Below are positions 45,488 to 54,843 of a DNA stretch of 64,000 nt, in pieces (within the stretch, counting starts at the first letter, position 1; every line of letters starts with the position of its first letter). A program made the position numbers and the translations under genes. Under the pieces are notes generated by a model. That model saw nothing but the letters and a program-made list of their open reading frames with translations, searched no databases and was not told the origin of the DNA. The DNA is from Bacillus methanolicus (GTDB lineage: Bacteria; Bacillota; Bacilli; Bacillales; Cytobacillaceae): positions 124,001-188,000 of the forward strand of contig NZ_VTQX01000002.1 of NCBI RefSeq assembly GCF_008764295.1, given 5' to 3'.

Positions 45488-47422
45488 TTATACCCGTGCA
45501 ACCTCTTTATTTAATGCCGCAAGAAACTCATTAAATGGGACAGTTTCAGACTTTTGCTCTCCATATTTACGGACATTAACAGCCTTCTCCGCCATTTCAT
45601 TATCTCCTACAACAAGCATGTATGGAATTTTTTGAATTTGCGCCTCACGAATCTTATAACCCATTTTCTCATTACGGTCATCAAGTTCAGCACGGAACCC
45701 ATCAGCCTTCAGCTGGTCGAGAACTTCTTTAGCATAATCGTAATGGACGTCTGGCGATACTGGGATGACTTGAACTTGTACAGGAGCTAACCAAGTTGGG
45801 AACGCGCCTTTATATTCTTCGATTAAGAAAGCGACAAAACGTTCCATTGTTGATACGACTCCACGATGGATAACGACAGGACGATGCTGCTTTCCATCCT
45901 CCCCAACATAAGTTAAATCAAAACGTTCAGGTAATAAGAAGTCTAACTGAACAGTTGAAAGAGTTTCGTCTTTTCCAAGTGCTGTCTTAACTTGAACGTC
46001 GAGCTTCGGTCCGTAAAAAGCCGCTTCTCCTTCAGCTTCAAAGTAATCTAGCCCTAAATCATCCATTGCTTCTTTTAACATCGATTGAGCCTTTTCCCAC
46101 ATTTCATCATCGTCAAAGTACTTCTCAGTATCGGCTGGGTCACGATACGATAATCGGAATGTATAGTCATTAATGTCAAAGTCTTTGTATACTTCTAAAA
46201 TTAAATTTACAACACGCTTAAACTCGTCTTTAATTTGGTCAGGACGAACGAATACATGAGCATCATTTAACGTCATGCCACGGACACGCTGTAATCCTGA
46301 TAGAGCACCAGACATTTCATAACGGTGCATCGTCCCAAGCTCAGCAATGCGGATTGGCAGCTCGCGGTAGCTATGAATTCCTTGTTTATATACCATCATA
46401 TGGTGTGGACAGTTCATCGGGCGCAAAACGAGCTGCTCGTTATCCATCTCCATCGGTGGGAACATATCCTCCTGATAGTGCGCCCAGTGGCCAGAAGTTT
46501 TATAAAGCTCAACACTGCCCATAATCGGCGTGTACACATGGTCATAGCCAAGGCGTACTTCTTTATCGACAATATAGCGCTCAATTGTGCGACGAATGGT
46601 TGCCCCTTTTGGAAGCCACAACGGCAGCCCTTGACCGACTAATTGAGAGCTGGTAAACAGGTTAAGCTCTTTTCCAATTTTACGGTGATCACGCTCTTTT
46701 GCTTCTTCAAGCAGACGTAAATGCTCGTCCAAATCTTCCTTTTTGAAGAAGGCTGTACCATAAATTCTTTGCAGCATTTTATTATTACTATCTCCACGCC
46801 AATAGGCACCAGCAATGCTTAATAGCTTAAATTCTTTAATTTTCCCTGTTGAAGGAACATGTACACCACGACATAGGTCAAAGAAATCACCTTGTTCGTA
46901 GATTGTTACCTTCTCATCAGCAGGAATAGCGTCGATTAATTCTAGTTTATATTCATCACCAATTTCCTTATAAAGCTGAATCGCCTCATCACGACTGACT
47001 TCCTTACGAACTACTTCAATGTTTTCGTTAATGATCTTCTTCATTTCTTTTTCAATAAGTGGGAGATCTTCCGGTGTGATGGATTGATCTAGATCAATGT
47101 CATAGTAAAAACCACCTTCTATAACTGGGCCAACTCCAAGCTTGACATCTTTATATAAACGCTTGATTGCTTGGGCCATTAAATGGGCAGTACTATGGCG
47201 CAGCACTTCTAAAGCCTCTTCACTTCCAACTGTCACGATTTCAATCGCACCATCTTCTTCAATTGGCCGACGAAGATCATACATCGCTCCATTTAGTTTT
47301 CCAGCAATAGCTTTCTTTTTTAATCCAGGGCTAATCGACGCAGCCACATCTTCAGTTGTTGTTCCAAATGGAAACTCCTTTACAGCACCATCTGGAAACG
47401 ATAATTTAATCACATCTGACAT
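45488..47422 (-). CDS. thrS: Threonine-tRNA ligase
   Basis: Class II synthetase charging tRNA-Thr, 644 residues. Domains: TGS (about 1-62, [14 protein letters not shown]), editing domain with [14 protein letters not shown] (about 72-85), catalytic core with motif 2/zinc region [13 protein letters not shown] and [19 protein letters not shown], motif 3, and a C-terminal anticodon-binding domain ([11 protein letters not shown], about 540 on). ATG 47422 is chosen because GGGAGGAAAAGAAA precedes it and MSDVIKLSF is the usual start; an ATG 63 bases upstream is unsupported. Controlled by a Thr T-box. Confidence 0.97.
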   Translation of the reverse strand: MSDVIKLSFPDGAVKEFPFGTTTEDVAASISPGLKKKAIAGKLNGAMYDLRRPIEEDGAIEIVTVGSEEALEVLRHSTAHLMAQAIKRLYKDVKLGVGPVIEGGFYYDIDLDQSITPEDLPLIEKEMKKIINENIEVVRKEVSRDEAIQLYKEIGDEYKLELIDAIPADEKVTIYEQGDFFDLCRGVHVPSTGKIKEFKLLSIAGAYWRGDSNNKMLQRIYGTAFFKKEDLDEHLRLLEEAKERDHRKIGKELNLFTSSQLVGQGLPLWLPKGATIRRTIERYIVDKEVRLGYDHVYTPIMGSVELYKTSGHWAHYQEDMFPPMEMDNEQLVLRPMNCPHHMMVYKQGIHSYRELPIRIAELGTMHRYEMSGALSGLQRVRGMTLNDAHVFVRPDQIKDEFKRVVNLILEVYKDFDINDYTFRLSYRDPADTEKYFDDDEMWEKAQSMLKEAMDDLGLDYFEAEGEAAFYGPKLDVQVKTALGKDETLSTVQLDFLLPERFDLTYVGEDGKQHRPVVIHRGVVSTMERFVAFLIEEYKGAFPTWLAPVQVQVIPVSPDVHYDYAKEVLDQLKADGFRAELDDRNEKMGYKIREAQIQKIPYMLVVGDNEMAEKAVNVRKYGEQKSETVPFNEFLAALNKEVARV

Positions 47423-47577
47423 TTTCTTTTCCTCCCTTGAAATAAAAGGCTTTTTCGCAAACCACCAGTTCCTTTCGATAATCATTTCATTATCTCCATG
47501 AAAAAACTGCGAAAAATGCCAAACTTAACTAATTCATAAAGTACATATCGGTTTTGACAAAACCCTCTGGAACATAA

Positions 47578-47870
47578 AAAAACCCGTCCCTCAAATAGGG
47601 ACGAGTTATCATCATTAACACGTGGTTCCACCCAAATTCTCATTTTTCCAGAACAGCAAAAAATGACTTTAGCAACAAAATAACGGTTTTGACCGTCAAC
47701 CAATACTAATAGCTTAGCTATATTCATGGTTGAAGTTCAGAGGTGGTAAGCATTCGATTCGTATTAGGAAGATTCCAGCCTAGTCTTCCCTCTCTATTAA
47801 CCGGTTAAAGAATACCCATGTCCTCATCGTAACTTTTACTACATTCAATTGTACATGAATCATTATGTAG
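47578..47870 (-). ncRNA. Thr T-box riboswitch, thrS leader
   Basis: The T-box core GGGTGGAACCACG (47633-47621) is followed by a terminator AACYCGTCCCT...AGGGACGGGTT (47607-47581) and a T run. In stem I, CTTACCACCTC offers the threonine codon ACC (47747-47745) followed by A. Senses uncharged tRNA-Thr and controls thrS by antitermination. Confidence 0.93.
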
Positions 47871-47873
47871 GTA

Positions 47874-47902
47874 ATTATAGTAGTTTAGTTTAGGAAAATC
47901 AA
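47874..47902 (-). promoter_or_regulatory. thrS promoter
   Basis: TTGATT (47902-47897) and TATAAT (47879-47874) with 17 bp between, located just before the T-box leader. Confidence 0.85.
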
Positions 47903-47917
47903 GTTTTGTCGAAAAAA

Positions 47918-48778
47918 TTATCCCTCAAAAAAGTTATTTTTAAACTGCTGAAAATCGTCCACTGCTCTCAAGCGAACACGTTCTTCAAATATATTTTGTA
48001 TCGTCCGGACAAGAGGCTCCTCCTCATCATCTGTATACACATAAATTTTCGATGGGGATATGGAAAGAAGCGGTGCAATGGTGACTGAATCAATATAAAC
48101 CGGATGATTTGAAATCAGCTTTCGGTCGATCATGCGAATGAGTTCAGCTCTCTTAATTTCAGAAAAATACTGGTCATAGAACGTGACCCCATCACCAACA
48201 TATAAATGAAGCTGTTCTATTTTTGGTGCTCTCTCTGATATAAATTGGCGTAATGTTTGAATGAACATCTGATATTCTTGCTCCATTTTATATTCATCAA
48301 TTGAGATTTCAACATATTTTTCTAATTGTTCCATATATGGGCGCATTCTAAAGCGAACAAAGGAATCAAACGAAAAGGAATGCTGCTCATCAAATATTTG
48401 CGAAACCGCCTTTTCCATTTGTTGGTTCATATTTATATCATGAATTAACGACTCTAAATCTTCCCGTTCACCTTCAACAATGGAGTAAATAATATCCAAA
48501 ATTTGCTGGATCTCATCTTCATCTTCGTAATAAAATTTTTCCTTTAAGATCATCCTAAACCAATCATGAAGCTTAATTTTTATAATAAATTGGAGGAATG
48601 CCGCTTTACTTGCGTCTACTAATTCCTTTATGTCCTTGTCGATTTTCACCTTCGCTTTATTATCATCTTCATTTTGAAGAGTTATTTTTTCGTTTAAAGA
48701 ATTCGTTTGTACTTGATGTTGTATGTAATTGTGAAACTGGCTAGCATCCTCTTTATTTTGAAATGTAATTTCAGCCAA
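47918..48778 (-). CDS. ytxC: Putative sporulation protein YtxC
   Basis: A 286-residue YtxC-like protein located upstream of thrS and downstream of dnaI, as in B. subtilis. It contains long helical, acidic segments (LESLIHDINMNQQMEK, VEISIDEYKMEQEYQM) and no recognised catalytic motif. Members are annotated as sporulation-related; the role is not defined. TTG start at 48778 behind AAAGGGGGGATT. It lies 186 bp after dnaI, beyond a terminator. Confidence 0.83.
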   Translation of the reverse strand: MAEITFQNKEDASQFHNYIQHQVQTNSLNEKITLQNEDDNKAKVKIDKDIKELVDASKAAFLQFIIKIKLHDWFRMILKEKFYYEDEDEIQQILDIIYSIVEGEREDLESLIHDINMNQQMEKAVSQIFDEQHSFSFDSFVRFRMRPYMEQLEKYVEISIDEYKMEQEYQMFIQTLRQFISERAPKIEQLHLYVGDGVTFYDQYFSEIKRAELIRMIDRKLISNHPVYIDSVTIAPLLSISPSKIYVYTDDEEEPLVRTIQNIFEERVRLRAVDDFQQFKNNFFEG

Positions 48779-48900
48779 CCAAATCCCCCCTTTAACAATC
48801 TCCTCTTGAACTATTCCGCCCTGAACTAGTCCAATCTCTGTAACATGTATATGGGGATTTACACAAAAATAGAAGTAATCGAATTAATTCTCTTTAAACG

Positions 48901-48952
48901 AAAAAGAGGCTGGTACAAAAGTCTTTTTACAATCGACTTTTGTATCAGCTTC
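48901..48952 (-). terminator. Terminator after dnaI
   Basis: Long stem GAGGCTGGTACAAAAGTC / GACTTTTGTATCAGCTTC (48906-48952, two G-U/mismatch positions) with a T run on the minus strand. Confidence 0.9.
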
Positions 48953-48964
48953 TCCTAAATTATT

Positions 48965-49897
48965 CTACCTTCTCCGGTTAGGTCCATCCACTAATACCGG
49001 GTCAGTTAAAAAGCGAATCCGTTCTAAAATACGGCGAGCTTTCATTTTTTCTTCCTCACCACGCTGGCTGTATGTGAGGTGGTGTTCAAGTCCATCATAA
49101 TCAAAATTTGTGCTAAAAAAAGTTGGCAAGTACTCTTGCATTCTAAATTGCAATATAGGCCCTAATACTTCATCACGAGTCCAACTTGACATCGTTTCGG
49201 CTCCAATATCATCAATCATTAAAACCGGCTGCCTTTTAATTGTTTCAATTTTTTCGTTTAATGTGGAATCACCAATCGAATTTTTCAATTCTCTCAATAA
49301 TTCTGGAAAATACACAATCATTGACGACACATTTTTCTTAGCAAGCTCGTTAGCAATGGCTCCTAATAAAAAGGATTTCCCTACCCCAAATTTCCCGTAA
49401 AAATAGAGGCCCCTTTGTTTTCCATTCGGATCATAATTTTCAACAAATTGTTCTGCTCGCTCGACGGCTTCTATGCGGCTACCATCAAGCAAATCAATAT
49501 CGGCAAAAGAAGCACGAATAATATCCTTTGGAACATGCATGCTTCGAATTAGCTTTTCACTTTTTCGTTTCTCATCGTCCATAATCTTTCTCGGACAGCG
49601 ATCATAATAAATATCAATCGCCCCTCTTCCAATCACAAGCTGAGGATGATAGCCCTTCAACAGGTTTTGGCATTCCCCAAGGCTCGGGCAATCTTGGCAA
49701 TGCTTACTCTGCTGTGCGTAATCGTAAAGCGTCATCAAACTCCTTTCGATCATCTCCTGTGTCAGCTCTTCTTCATGACGAACAAGAAATTCGCGAACAT
49801 AAGGATCGTGGAGGATTTCCTGTCTCATTTTTTTATAACGCTCTTGGAAACTCATACTGTTTCCTAATTTGTTTAATGTTTCATTTATTCTTTCCAC
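48965..49897 (-). CDS. dnaI: Primosomal helicase loader DnaI
   Basis: AAA+ ATPase that loads the replicative helicase DnaC (DnaB of E. coli) at the origin and restart sites. The 310 residues have an N-terminal zinc-binding domain (HCQDCPSLGEC, about 65-75) and an AAA+ domain with Walker A GKFGVGKSF (about 168-176), Walker B VLMIDDIGAE and the arginine-finger region near RILERIRFLT. The GTG at 49897 is used, with GGAGGTG 12 bases upstream. It follows dnaB by 17 bp. Confidence 0.95.
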   Translation of the reverse strand: MERINETLNKLGNSMSFQERYKKMRQEILHDPYVREFLVRHEEELTQEMIERSLMTLYDYAQQSKHCQDCPSLGECQNLLKGYHPQLVIGRGAIDIYYDRCPRKIMDDEKRKSEKLIRSMHVPKDIIRASFADIDLLDGSRIEAVERAEQFVENYDPNGKQRGLYFYGKFGVGKSFLLGAIANELAKKNVSSMIVYFPELLRELKNSIGDSTLNEKIETIKRQPVLMIDDIGAETMSSWTRDEVLGPILQFRMQEYLPTFFSTNFDYDGLEHHLTYSQRGEEEKMKARRILERIRFLTDPVLVDGPNRRR

Positions 49898-49914
49898 CTG
49901 AGGAGGGCACCTCC

Positions 49915-51303
49915 TTAATTTTTATATTTTTTCAATCGTTCTTCTAATGCCCGTTTTCTAACTTCAAGTTGCGCATCCTGATTGGATGGAGGAGAAGCTT
50001 CTTCCTTTTCATCAAACCAATCTGGCAACGCTTCTGTTCTAATCGGTTTTCTCTTTGAATCAGACTTTGTATTTTTATTATCTGCCCATTCTAAATACTG
50101 ACGATGCTCTTTAATGGCTAAATCCATGGCGTCTTTGACAGTAGAGATTTTTTTTCGTGCCCAATGGGAGGCAATTTTATCGACATACGCCTTCGTTAGC
50201 TTCATATCTGTTTTCAATAATACATATTGAATCAGGACATTGACGACTCCAGGCAAGAGTTTTTGTTTAAACATAACATCTTCTATAATTTTTAGATCGG
50301 CTTTAGATGGTACCGTCCCACCCGAAATATCACTTAAAAGCTGTCTTGGAGATGTCGTATCCAAATAATGAATAAGCCTCTCGACCTTCGTCTTCGGTTC
50401 ATCTACATTGGATTGTTTCAATGCTGGCTGGATTTTATCTACTAATACTGGGAGCTTATCTTGGTGCTCAAGCTGATACCAGTCCCGAGCCGCTTTGCGA
50501 AGTTCTTCAATATTTATTTTTCCTTCCAACTCATCCATTGCTGTTATGACTAGGTTTTTCATTTGCAGAGAATCAATACCATAAAGATACGCTAGATTGC
50601 TGATCGCGTTTTTCACCTTTGGAGTAAACGCTTTTTTCGGAACTAACGATTCAGATAACCCAGCCATCAGTAGTTCAAAGTCAAAACTTTCATCGACTTC
50701 AACTTGAATTCCTTTTTGAACAACTCGTCCTATGTATGCCTCATCAGCTCCTTGATCAAGAACACCATCCATCATTTGGAAATTCTCTGGGGTGACAGAA
50801 TCATAGACATCCTGAAATGCTCTCGTAACATTCTCATAACCATCAGTCTCAGCAGGAAGCACCTTATCAGAAAAAAACTTCTTTAATTTTGTAAATTGCG
50901 TTTTACCAACCTTCTGATATAAAAAAATATTTAACATGCCATCTAAGAAAAATTGTTCAGGAGGCAAAGGTGGTTGAAGCTCATAGACAAAAGAGCGAGA
51001 GCCCTCATTTTCTTGAACGAAGGTTTTAAGCAACCCGATGCCTTCAAGCTTAAGGCGAGCTTCATGGATGGACTTTAAATGAAGATCCATAAAACTCATA
51101 AGACTATGATGGGAATTACTTTGCGACCATAGTCTATTTTCTTCAACCTGAGCCCATAACGTCATATATAAACTCATTGATACGGGACCAATTAAAGGCT
51201 GATACAACAACGTAATGATCTTTCGGTCATATTCGTGGAGTATTCCATTACAGGCCACTGTATATCGATCAATTGGCAACATTTCTTTCCAATGCTGGGC
51301 CAT
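49915..51303 (-). CDS. dnaB: Replication initiation and membrane attachment protein DnaB
   Basis: Firmicute DnaB (not the helicase) acts with DnaD and DnaI in helicase loading and tethers the origin to the membrane. The 462-residue protein begins with winged-helix region IDRYTVACNGILHEYDRKIITLLYQPLIG. It has the DnaB/DnaD DDBH2-type domain (about 310-400, ISGGTVPSKADLKIIEDVM and HWARKKISTVKDAMDLA) and a basic C-terminus. Operon nrdR-dnaB-dnaI is conserved. Ribosome site is weak (AAAGGAAAGGTTGG, 9 or more bases before the ATG). Confidence 0.93.
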   Translation of the reverse strand: MAQHWKEMLPIDRYTVACNGILHEYDRKIITLLYQPLIGPVSMSLYMTLWAQVEENRLWSQSNSHHSLMSFMDLHLKSIHEARLKLEGIGLLKTFVQENEGSRSFVYELQPPLPPEQFFLDGMLNIFLYQKVGKTQFTKLKKFFSDKVLPAETDGYENVTRAFQDVYDSVTPENFQMMDGVLDQGADEAYIGRVVQKGIQVEVDESFDFELLMAGLSESLVPKKAFTPKVKNAISNLAYLYGIDSLQMKNLVITAMDELEGKINIEELRKAARDWYQLEHQDKLPVLVDKIQPALKQSNVDEPKTKVERLIHYLDTTSPRQLLSDISGGTVPSKADLKIIEDVMFKQKLLPGVVNVLIQYVLLKTDMKLTKAYVDKIASHWARKKISTVKDAMDLAIKEHRQYLEWADNKNTKSDSKRKPIRTEALPDWFDEKEEASPPSNQDAQLEVRKRALEERLKKYKN

Positions 51304-51402
51304 TTGTGTTCCAACCTTTCCTTTTAAAGCTAATGAAGAAAAAAGCCAAAGGATTTGTTCATTCTTAAATGTCTCTTAGCCTTTCACTCCATCGGCTACC
51401 AT

Positions 51403-51861
51403 TTACTGTTCTTTTTTTATGAGCTCCTTAAGCTCCTCAATAAATACATTGATGTCCTTAAATTGACGATATACTGAGGCAAAGCGAACGTAAGCAACAT
51501 CATCAATCTTGGCAAGACGCTCCATCACCATTTCACCAATAACCTCGCTATCAATTTCAGACACCCCTTGACTGCGAAGCTCCTTTTCTACCTCAGCAGT
51601 AATGTTCTCTAATTTCTGCAAAGCAACAGGACGCTTTTCACAGGCCTTTATTAAGCCGCGCAAGATTTTATCACGGCTAAACTCTTCCCGTGTTCCCTCC
51701 TTCTTCACAACAATCAAAGGTATTTCTTCAACCTTCTCAAAGGTGGTAAAACGTGAAGAACAGCGTTCACACTCTCTTCTACGTCGAATGGAACGACCAT
51801 CATCTACTGGACGAGAATCAAGGACACGTGTATTACTATTTTGGCATGAAGGACATTTCAT
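51403..51861 (-). CDS. nrdR: Transcriptional repressor NrdR
   Basis: A 152-residue nucleotide-sensing repressor of ribonucleotide reductase genes. Zinc ribbon CPSCQ...CERCSSRF (residues 3-37) is followed by the ATP-cone [21 protein letters not shown] (about 49-139). It begins the nrdR-dnaB-dnaI cluster, as in B. subtilis. ATG at 51861 behind GGAGCTGATTGTAGT. Confidence 0.97.
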   Translation of the reverse strand: MKCPSCQNSNTRVLDSRPVDDGRSIRRRRECERCSSRFTTFEKVEEIPLIVVKKEGTREEFSRDKILRGLIKACEKRPVALQKLENITAEVEKELRSQGVSEIDSEVIGEMVMERLAKIDDVAYVRFASVYRQFKDINVFIEELKELIKKEQ

Positions 51862-52476
51862 ACTACAATCAGCTCCGAATTCTGAAAATCTTTATTTATA
51901 GCTCTTTTCTCAAACTATTCTCCTTTTGGAAGGTATACCGCTGCGAAGTTCATAATGGGCTACAACAAGTAATATAGGCACTGGACGCGCATTTGAAAAC
52001 AATGAAAGTTCAATGGGTTTATTAAGAAGATAAAGCCAAAGAGCTTTCTATCTATCTATCACCGTCCATACTATAAAGGACCCTTTTACGATAAAGGAAG
52101 CGCGGTGCAGTACCCCTAGTTGCTTAGCGAAGATTGTCCAAATACTCATTTTCACGGTACGTTATCCGCCAACACACAAGTACACCAGAAAAAAGTGAGC
52201 CACAAGCTACGAACTCTATCTTTCCTAGACGGTGAAAAACGAATTAACAATTTCGTGCTCGTTTTTCAACTGGCTGTTGTGCATGTGAAAGTATTTTGAT
52301 GCAAAAGAATGAAGAATAAGAAAAGTGCCAACATATTATATCCGTGCAATTATACTTTGATGGAATGCAAGAGGTCGAAAAACTAACCCATGCAAAACCA
52401 CAGGTCTGTACAAAAACAGTCTTATAAATATATCTTATTAAAAAGGAGAAAGTAGTACAAGTAATAGAGAGGAAAT
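51862..52476. other. Non-coding gap between nrdR and speD
   Basis: No supported gene. One clear hairpin, TGAAAAACGA / TCGTTTTTCA (52233-52268, 10 perfect pairs, 16-base loop), lies in it. GTGAGCCACAA at 52196 faintly recalls the ATGAGCCA ends of the structured repeats. The nrdR promoter must lie near 51870-51990 but I could not fix it. Confidence 0.4.
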
Positions 52477-52505
52477 TAAAAAAAGAGGTGTATCAAACAC
52501 CTCTT
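52477..52505 (-). terminator. speD terminator
   Basis: AAGAGGTG / CACCTCTT stem (52483-52505) with an A run on the left, i.e. a T run for the minus-strand speD. Confidence 0.85.
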
Positions 52506-52558
52506 GCACTCGCTAAAATTTATTTACTGCATGACTTCACATTGATTTACGTTTGCAC

Positions 52559-52933
52559 CTACAGATTAATTTTTTGCTTTACTTGAACAGGACCCATTCC
52601 ACGCGGTAGTTCAATATTTTCTCGTGTCTTTGCTCCTAACGCTTCTGCAATATAATTGGCAGCAATATTCGGATCCATTTCCCCACATGTGTACACGTCA
52701 ATGCTAGCATATCCATGTTCAGGAAAGCTGTGAATCGTTAAATGCGACTCTGAAATAATCACAACTCCACTCACGCCTTGTGGAGCAAATTTATGAAATG
52801 CGACTTCACGAATTTCAGCACCTGACTTTAATGCTGCATCTGCAAAAATCCGTTCAATTTGTTCAATATCGTTTAACTTTTCAAAATCGCAACCCCATAA
52901 TTCCGAAATAACATGACGACCCATTGTTTCCAT
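52559..52933 (-). CDS. speD: S-adenosylmethionine decarboxylase proenzyme
   Basis: Makes decarboxylated SAM, the aminopropyl donor for spermidine. The 124-residue proenzyme self-cleaves at the Glu-Ser bond in [18 protein letters not shown] (about 60-64), the serine becoming the pyruvoyl cofactor. His and Cys of the family lie in [18 protein letters not shown] prefer the ATG at 52933 ([15 protein letters not shown]), GGGGG eight bases upstream, over a TTG two codons earlier, since family members start METMG. A structured 135-base leader precedes it. Confidence 0.95.
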   Translation of the reverse strand: METMGRHVISELWGCDFEKLNDIEQIERIFADAALKSGAEIREVAFHKFAPQGVSGVVIISESHLTIHSFPEHGYASIDVYTCGEMDPNIAANYIAEALGAKTRENIELPRGMGPVQVKQKINL

Positions 52934-52939
52934 ATTCAA

Positions 52940-53106
52940 TTTCCCCCTTTTGGCTTTTTACGAAAACACATGAATTTTTCTAGTGGACGCTCACTACCAC
53001 GGGGGAAAGTTAGTCCAGAGAGGTCCTAACCCTTTAAGTAGCAAACAAATCCTTCATTCATGAAGTTCACGTGGAATAGTATACTTTGTTTGCATTTCTT
53101 TTGCAA
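52940..53106 (-). promoter_or_regulatory. speD promoter and structured leader
   Basis: TTGCAA (53106-53101) and TATACT (53083-53078), 17-bp spacer. The leader to speD contains CTTCAT/ATGAAG (near 53052-53065), GTTAG...CTAAC (53009-53030) and GTGG...CCAC (52983-53000) stems. A post-initiation control element is possible; I do not recognise a known riboswitch. Confidence 0.6.
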
Positions 53107-53171
53107 TATATAGGGGGAAATTTGTTTATATTTAAGGAACAAATCGTGTGTACTACTTAAATGTAGGTGAA

Positions 53172-53283
53172 TTCCGGAAAAATCGTGAATAATTCCGGAA
53201 TTTTTCTGCTTAATTCCGGAAAAAGCAGATGTATTTCCGAAAAAATTGCATTAATTCCGGAATTTCACCCTACAATTCCGGAA
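53172..53283. repeat. Second array of six TTCCGGAA palindromes
   Basis: TTCCGGAA sites start at 53172, 53193, 53214, 53235 (one mismatch, TTCCGAAA), 53255 and 53276: spacings 21, 21, 21, 20, 21. Flanks alternate AAAA and TTTT sides as in the array at 10264-10375. Lies upstream of the speD promoter and downstream of gapB. Confidence 0.85.
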
Positions 53284-53289
53284 AACAGT

Positions 53290-53440
53290 ACAAAAGCGCA
53301 GGCGCTTTGCTCAGACCCGTAAAAATCGGACCATTCAGGTAGGAGATATAGGAAACCTATGGTGCTAGCATCTCTGGTTGTCTTATCGTACGTGATAGAG
53401 CCTAAGTGCCGGAGCTAGACGAGGACAAACTGATTTAGAG
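53290..53440. repeat. Decayed intergenic element, copy 2
   Basis: Contains AAAGCGCAGGCGCTTTG at the start, then GATATAGGAAAC (53345), TAGCA (53366), CTTATCGTA (53382) and GCCGGAGCTAGACGAGG at the end. Same order and near-equal spacing as at 14341-14505. AAGCGC...GCCGGAGCTAGAC is a motif pattern common in Bacillus intergenic DNA. Confidence 0.45.
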
Positions 53441-53483
53441 TTATAGACATTGTTTACATTTTGTCATTACCGAAACAGAGAAA

Positions 53484-53510
53484 AAGTCCACTCAAAGAAA
53501 TGAGGGACTT
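53484..53510 (-). terminator. gapB terminator
   Basis: AAGTCC(A)CTCA / TGAGGGACTT stem with one bulge; AAAAA on the left gives the T run for minus-strand gapB. Confidence 0.82.
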
Positions 53511-53525
53511 ATAATTAGCCATCTA

Positions 53526-54557
53526 TTAACTTACTTTTACTTCCGCTCTCTGGAGCAAGGCACGGGCAACATGTTTTGTTAAATCAACAACGCGACAAGA
53601 ATAGCCCCATTCATTATCATACCAAGCTAATACTTTTACCTTATTTGCACCCATAACGATTGTGGATAAGCCATCAATAATCGCTGAATGCTCATTCGTA
53701 TTAAAATCAACGGACACTAACGGTTCTTCAGTGAGATCCAATATCCCTTTTAAAGCTCCTTTTGAGGCTGATAGGAACGCATTATTCACTTCATCAACCG
53801 TAACCTCTCTTTTCAGATCAACAACGAGATCAACTAACGACACATTTGAGGTTGGAACTCGTAAAGCCATTCCATGCAGCTTCCCTTTTAAACTTGGGAG
53901 TACGAGCGATAATGCTTTGGCAGCACCTGTTGAGGTTGGAATAATCGATTGGGCACAGGCTCTTGCACGCCTTAAATCCTTATGCGGATTATCAATATTT
54001 TTTTGGTCATTTGTATAAGCGTGAACCGTTGTCATTAACCCGTTAACAATACCAAATTGTGCATCTAATACCTTGGCAACCGGAGCAAGGCAATTGGTTG
54101 TACAAGAAGCATTTGAAATAATATCATGTCTTTCGAGATTAAGTACTTCTTCATTAACTCCCATGACAATGGTGACATCTTCGTTTTTACCAGGTGCTGT
54201 TAAAATGACTTTCTTTGCCCCTGCCTGCAAATGTAAGCTTGCTTTGTCTCTTGCGTTAAATTTCCCCGTTGCTTCAATGACTATATCAATCCCGTACTGC
54301 TCCCAAGGAAGCTCAGCTGGGTTACGATTGCTTAATAATTTGACTCGTTTACCATTAACGACTAAGGCGTTGTCTTCTGCGATAATGTTGCCTTCGAATT
54401 TCCCATGATTGGTGTCATACTTTATTAAATGTGCCAACGTTTCCGCTGGATAACTAGCATTGATTGCTACAATTTCTAAACTATCTTCAAGAATGGCTTT
54501 TCTAAATACCATTCTGCCAATTCTTCCAAACCCATTGATCGCAATTTTTGCCTTCAT
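53526..54557 (-). CDS. gapB: NADP-dependent glyceraldehyde-3-phosphate dehydrogenase GapB
   Basis: Gluconeogenic GAPDH converting 1,3-bisphosphoglycerate to glyceraldehyde-3-phosphate. 343 residues. Rossmann start KAIAINGFGRIGRMVFRKA-like; catalytic Cys in SNASCTTNCLAP (about 152-156), and DNEWGYSCRVVDL at the end. The loop NASYPAETLAHLIKYDTNHG in place of the NAD-specific Asp-containing loop of GapA marks it as GapB. Followed by a terminator; preceded by two sites fitting the CcpN repressor. Position between speD and coaE matches B. subtilis. Confidence 0.95.
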   Translation of the reverse strand: MKAKIAINGFGRIGRMVFRKAILEDSLEIVAINASYPAETLAHLIKYDTNHGKFEGNIIAEDNALVVNGKRVKLLSNRNPAELPWEQYGIDIVIEATGKFNARDKASLHLQAGAKKVILTAPGKNEDVTIVMGVNEEVLNLERHDIISNASCTTNCLAPVAKVLDAQFGIVNGLMTTVHAYTNDQKNIDNPHKDLRRARACAQSIIPTSTGAAKALSLVLPSLKGKLHGMALRVPTSNVSLVDLVVDLKREVTVDEVNNAFLSASKGALKGILDLTEEPLVSVDFNTNEHSAIIDGLSTIVMGANKVKVLAWYDNEWGYSCRVVDLTKHVARALLQRAEVKVS

Positions 54558-54577
54558 CTTACGGCTCCTCTCGAATA

Positions 54578-54620
54578 AATGTTATACTTTTAAACCGTTT
54601 ATCACAATTAGTATAACACA
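54578..54620 (-). promoter_or_regulatory. gapB promoter with two CcpN-like boxes
   Basis: TGTGTTATACT (54620-54610, minus strand) fits the CcpN consensus TRTGHYATAYW at every position and includes a -10 TATACT. On the plus strand AATGTTATACT (54578-54588) fits all but the first base. gapB is repressed by CcpN under glycolytic growth in B. subtilis. A -35 is not obvious. Confidence 0.7.
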
Positions 54621-54843
54621 ATGAGAAGATTTTGTGCTGAATTAAATGCGGAAATTAAGAAAAATCATTCTAAAGATCATTTAAGCTCCCTAAATATGCC
54701 CTACAATTCTTCTAACTTCTTTTTAGATACTCTTCAGTTCCCGAAACTCCAAAAGTGAAACCCTTTAAGACGTTACTCGAATAATTAAATAGATTCTCTA
54801 AATTTGTAAGTAGTTCTTTAATTAAACAGAAAGGATTTTTATC

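Noticed and set aside
47482-47727. 81-codon frame upstream of thrS
   Set aside because: It lies within the Thr T-box leader, whose T-box core and terminator explain the conserved sequence.
52233-52268. Hairpin as nrdR or speD terminator
   Set aside because: It lies more than 350 bp upstream of nrdR's start and beyond the speD terminator, with no T run on either strand.
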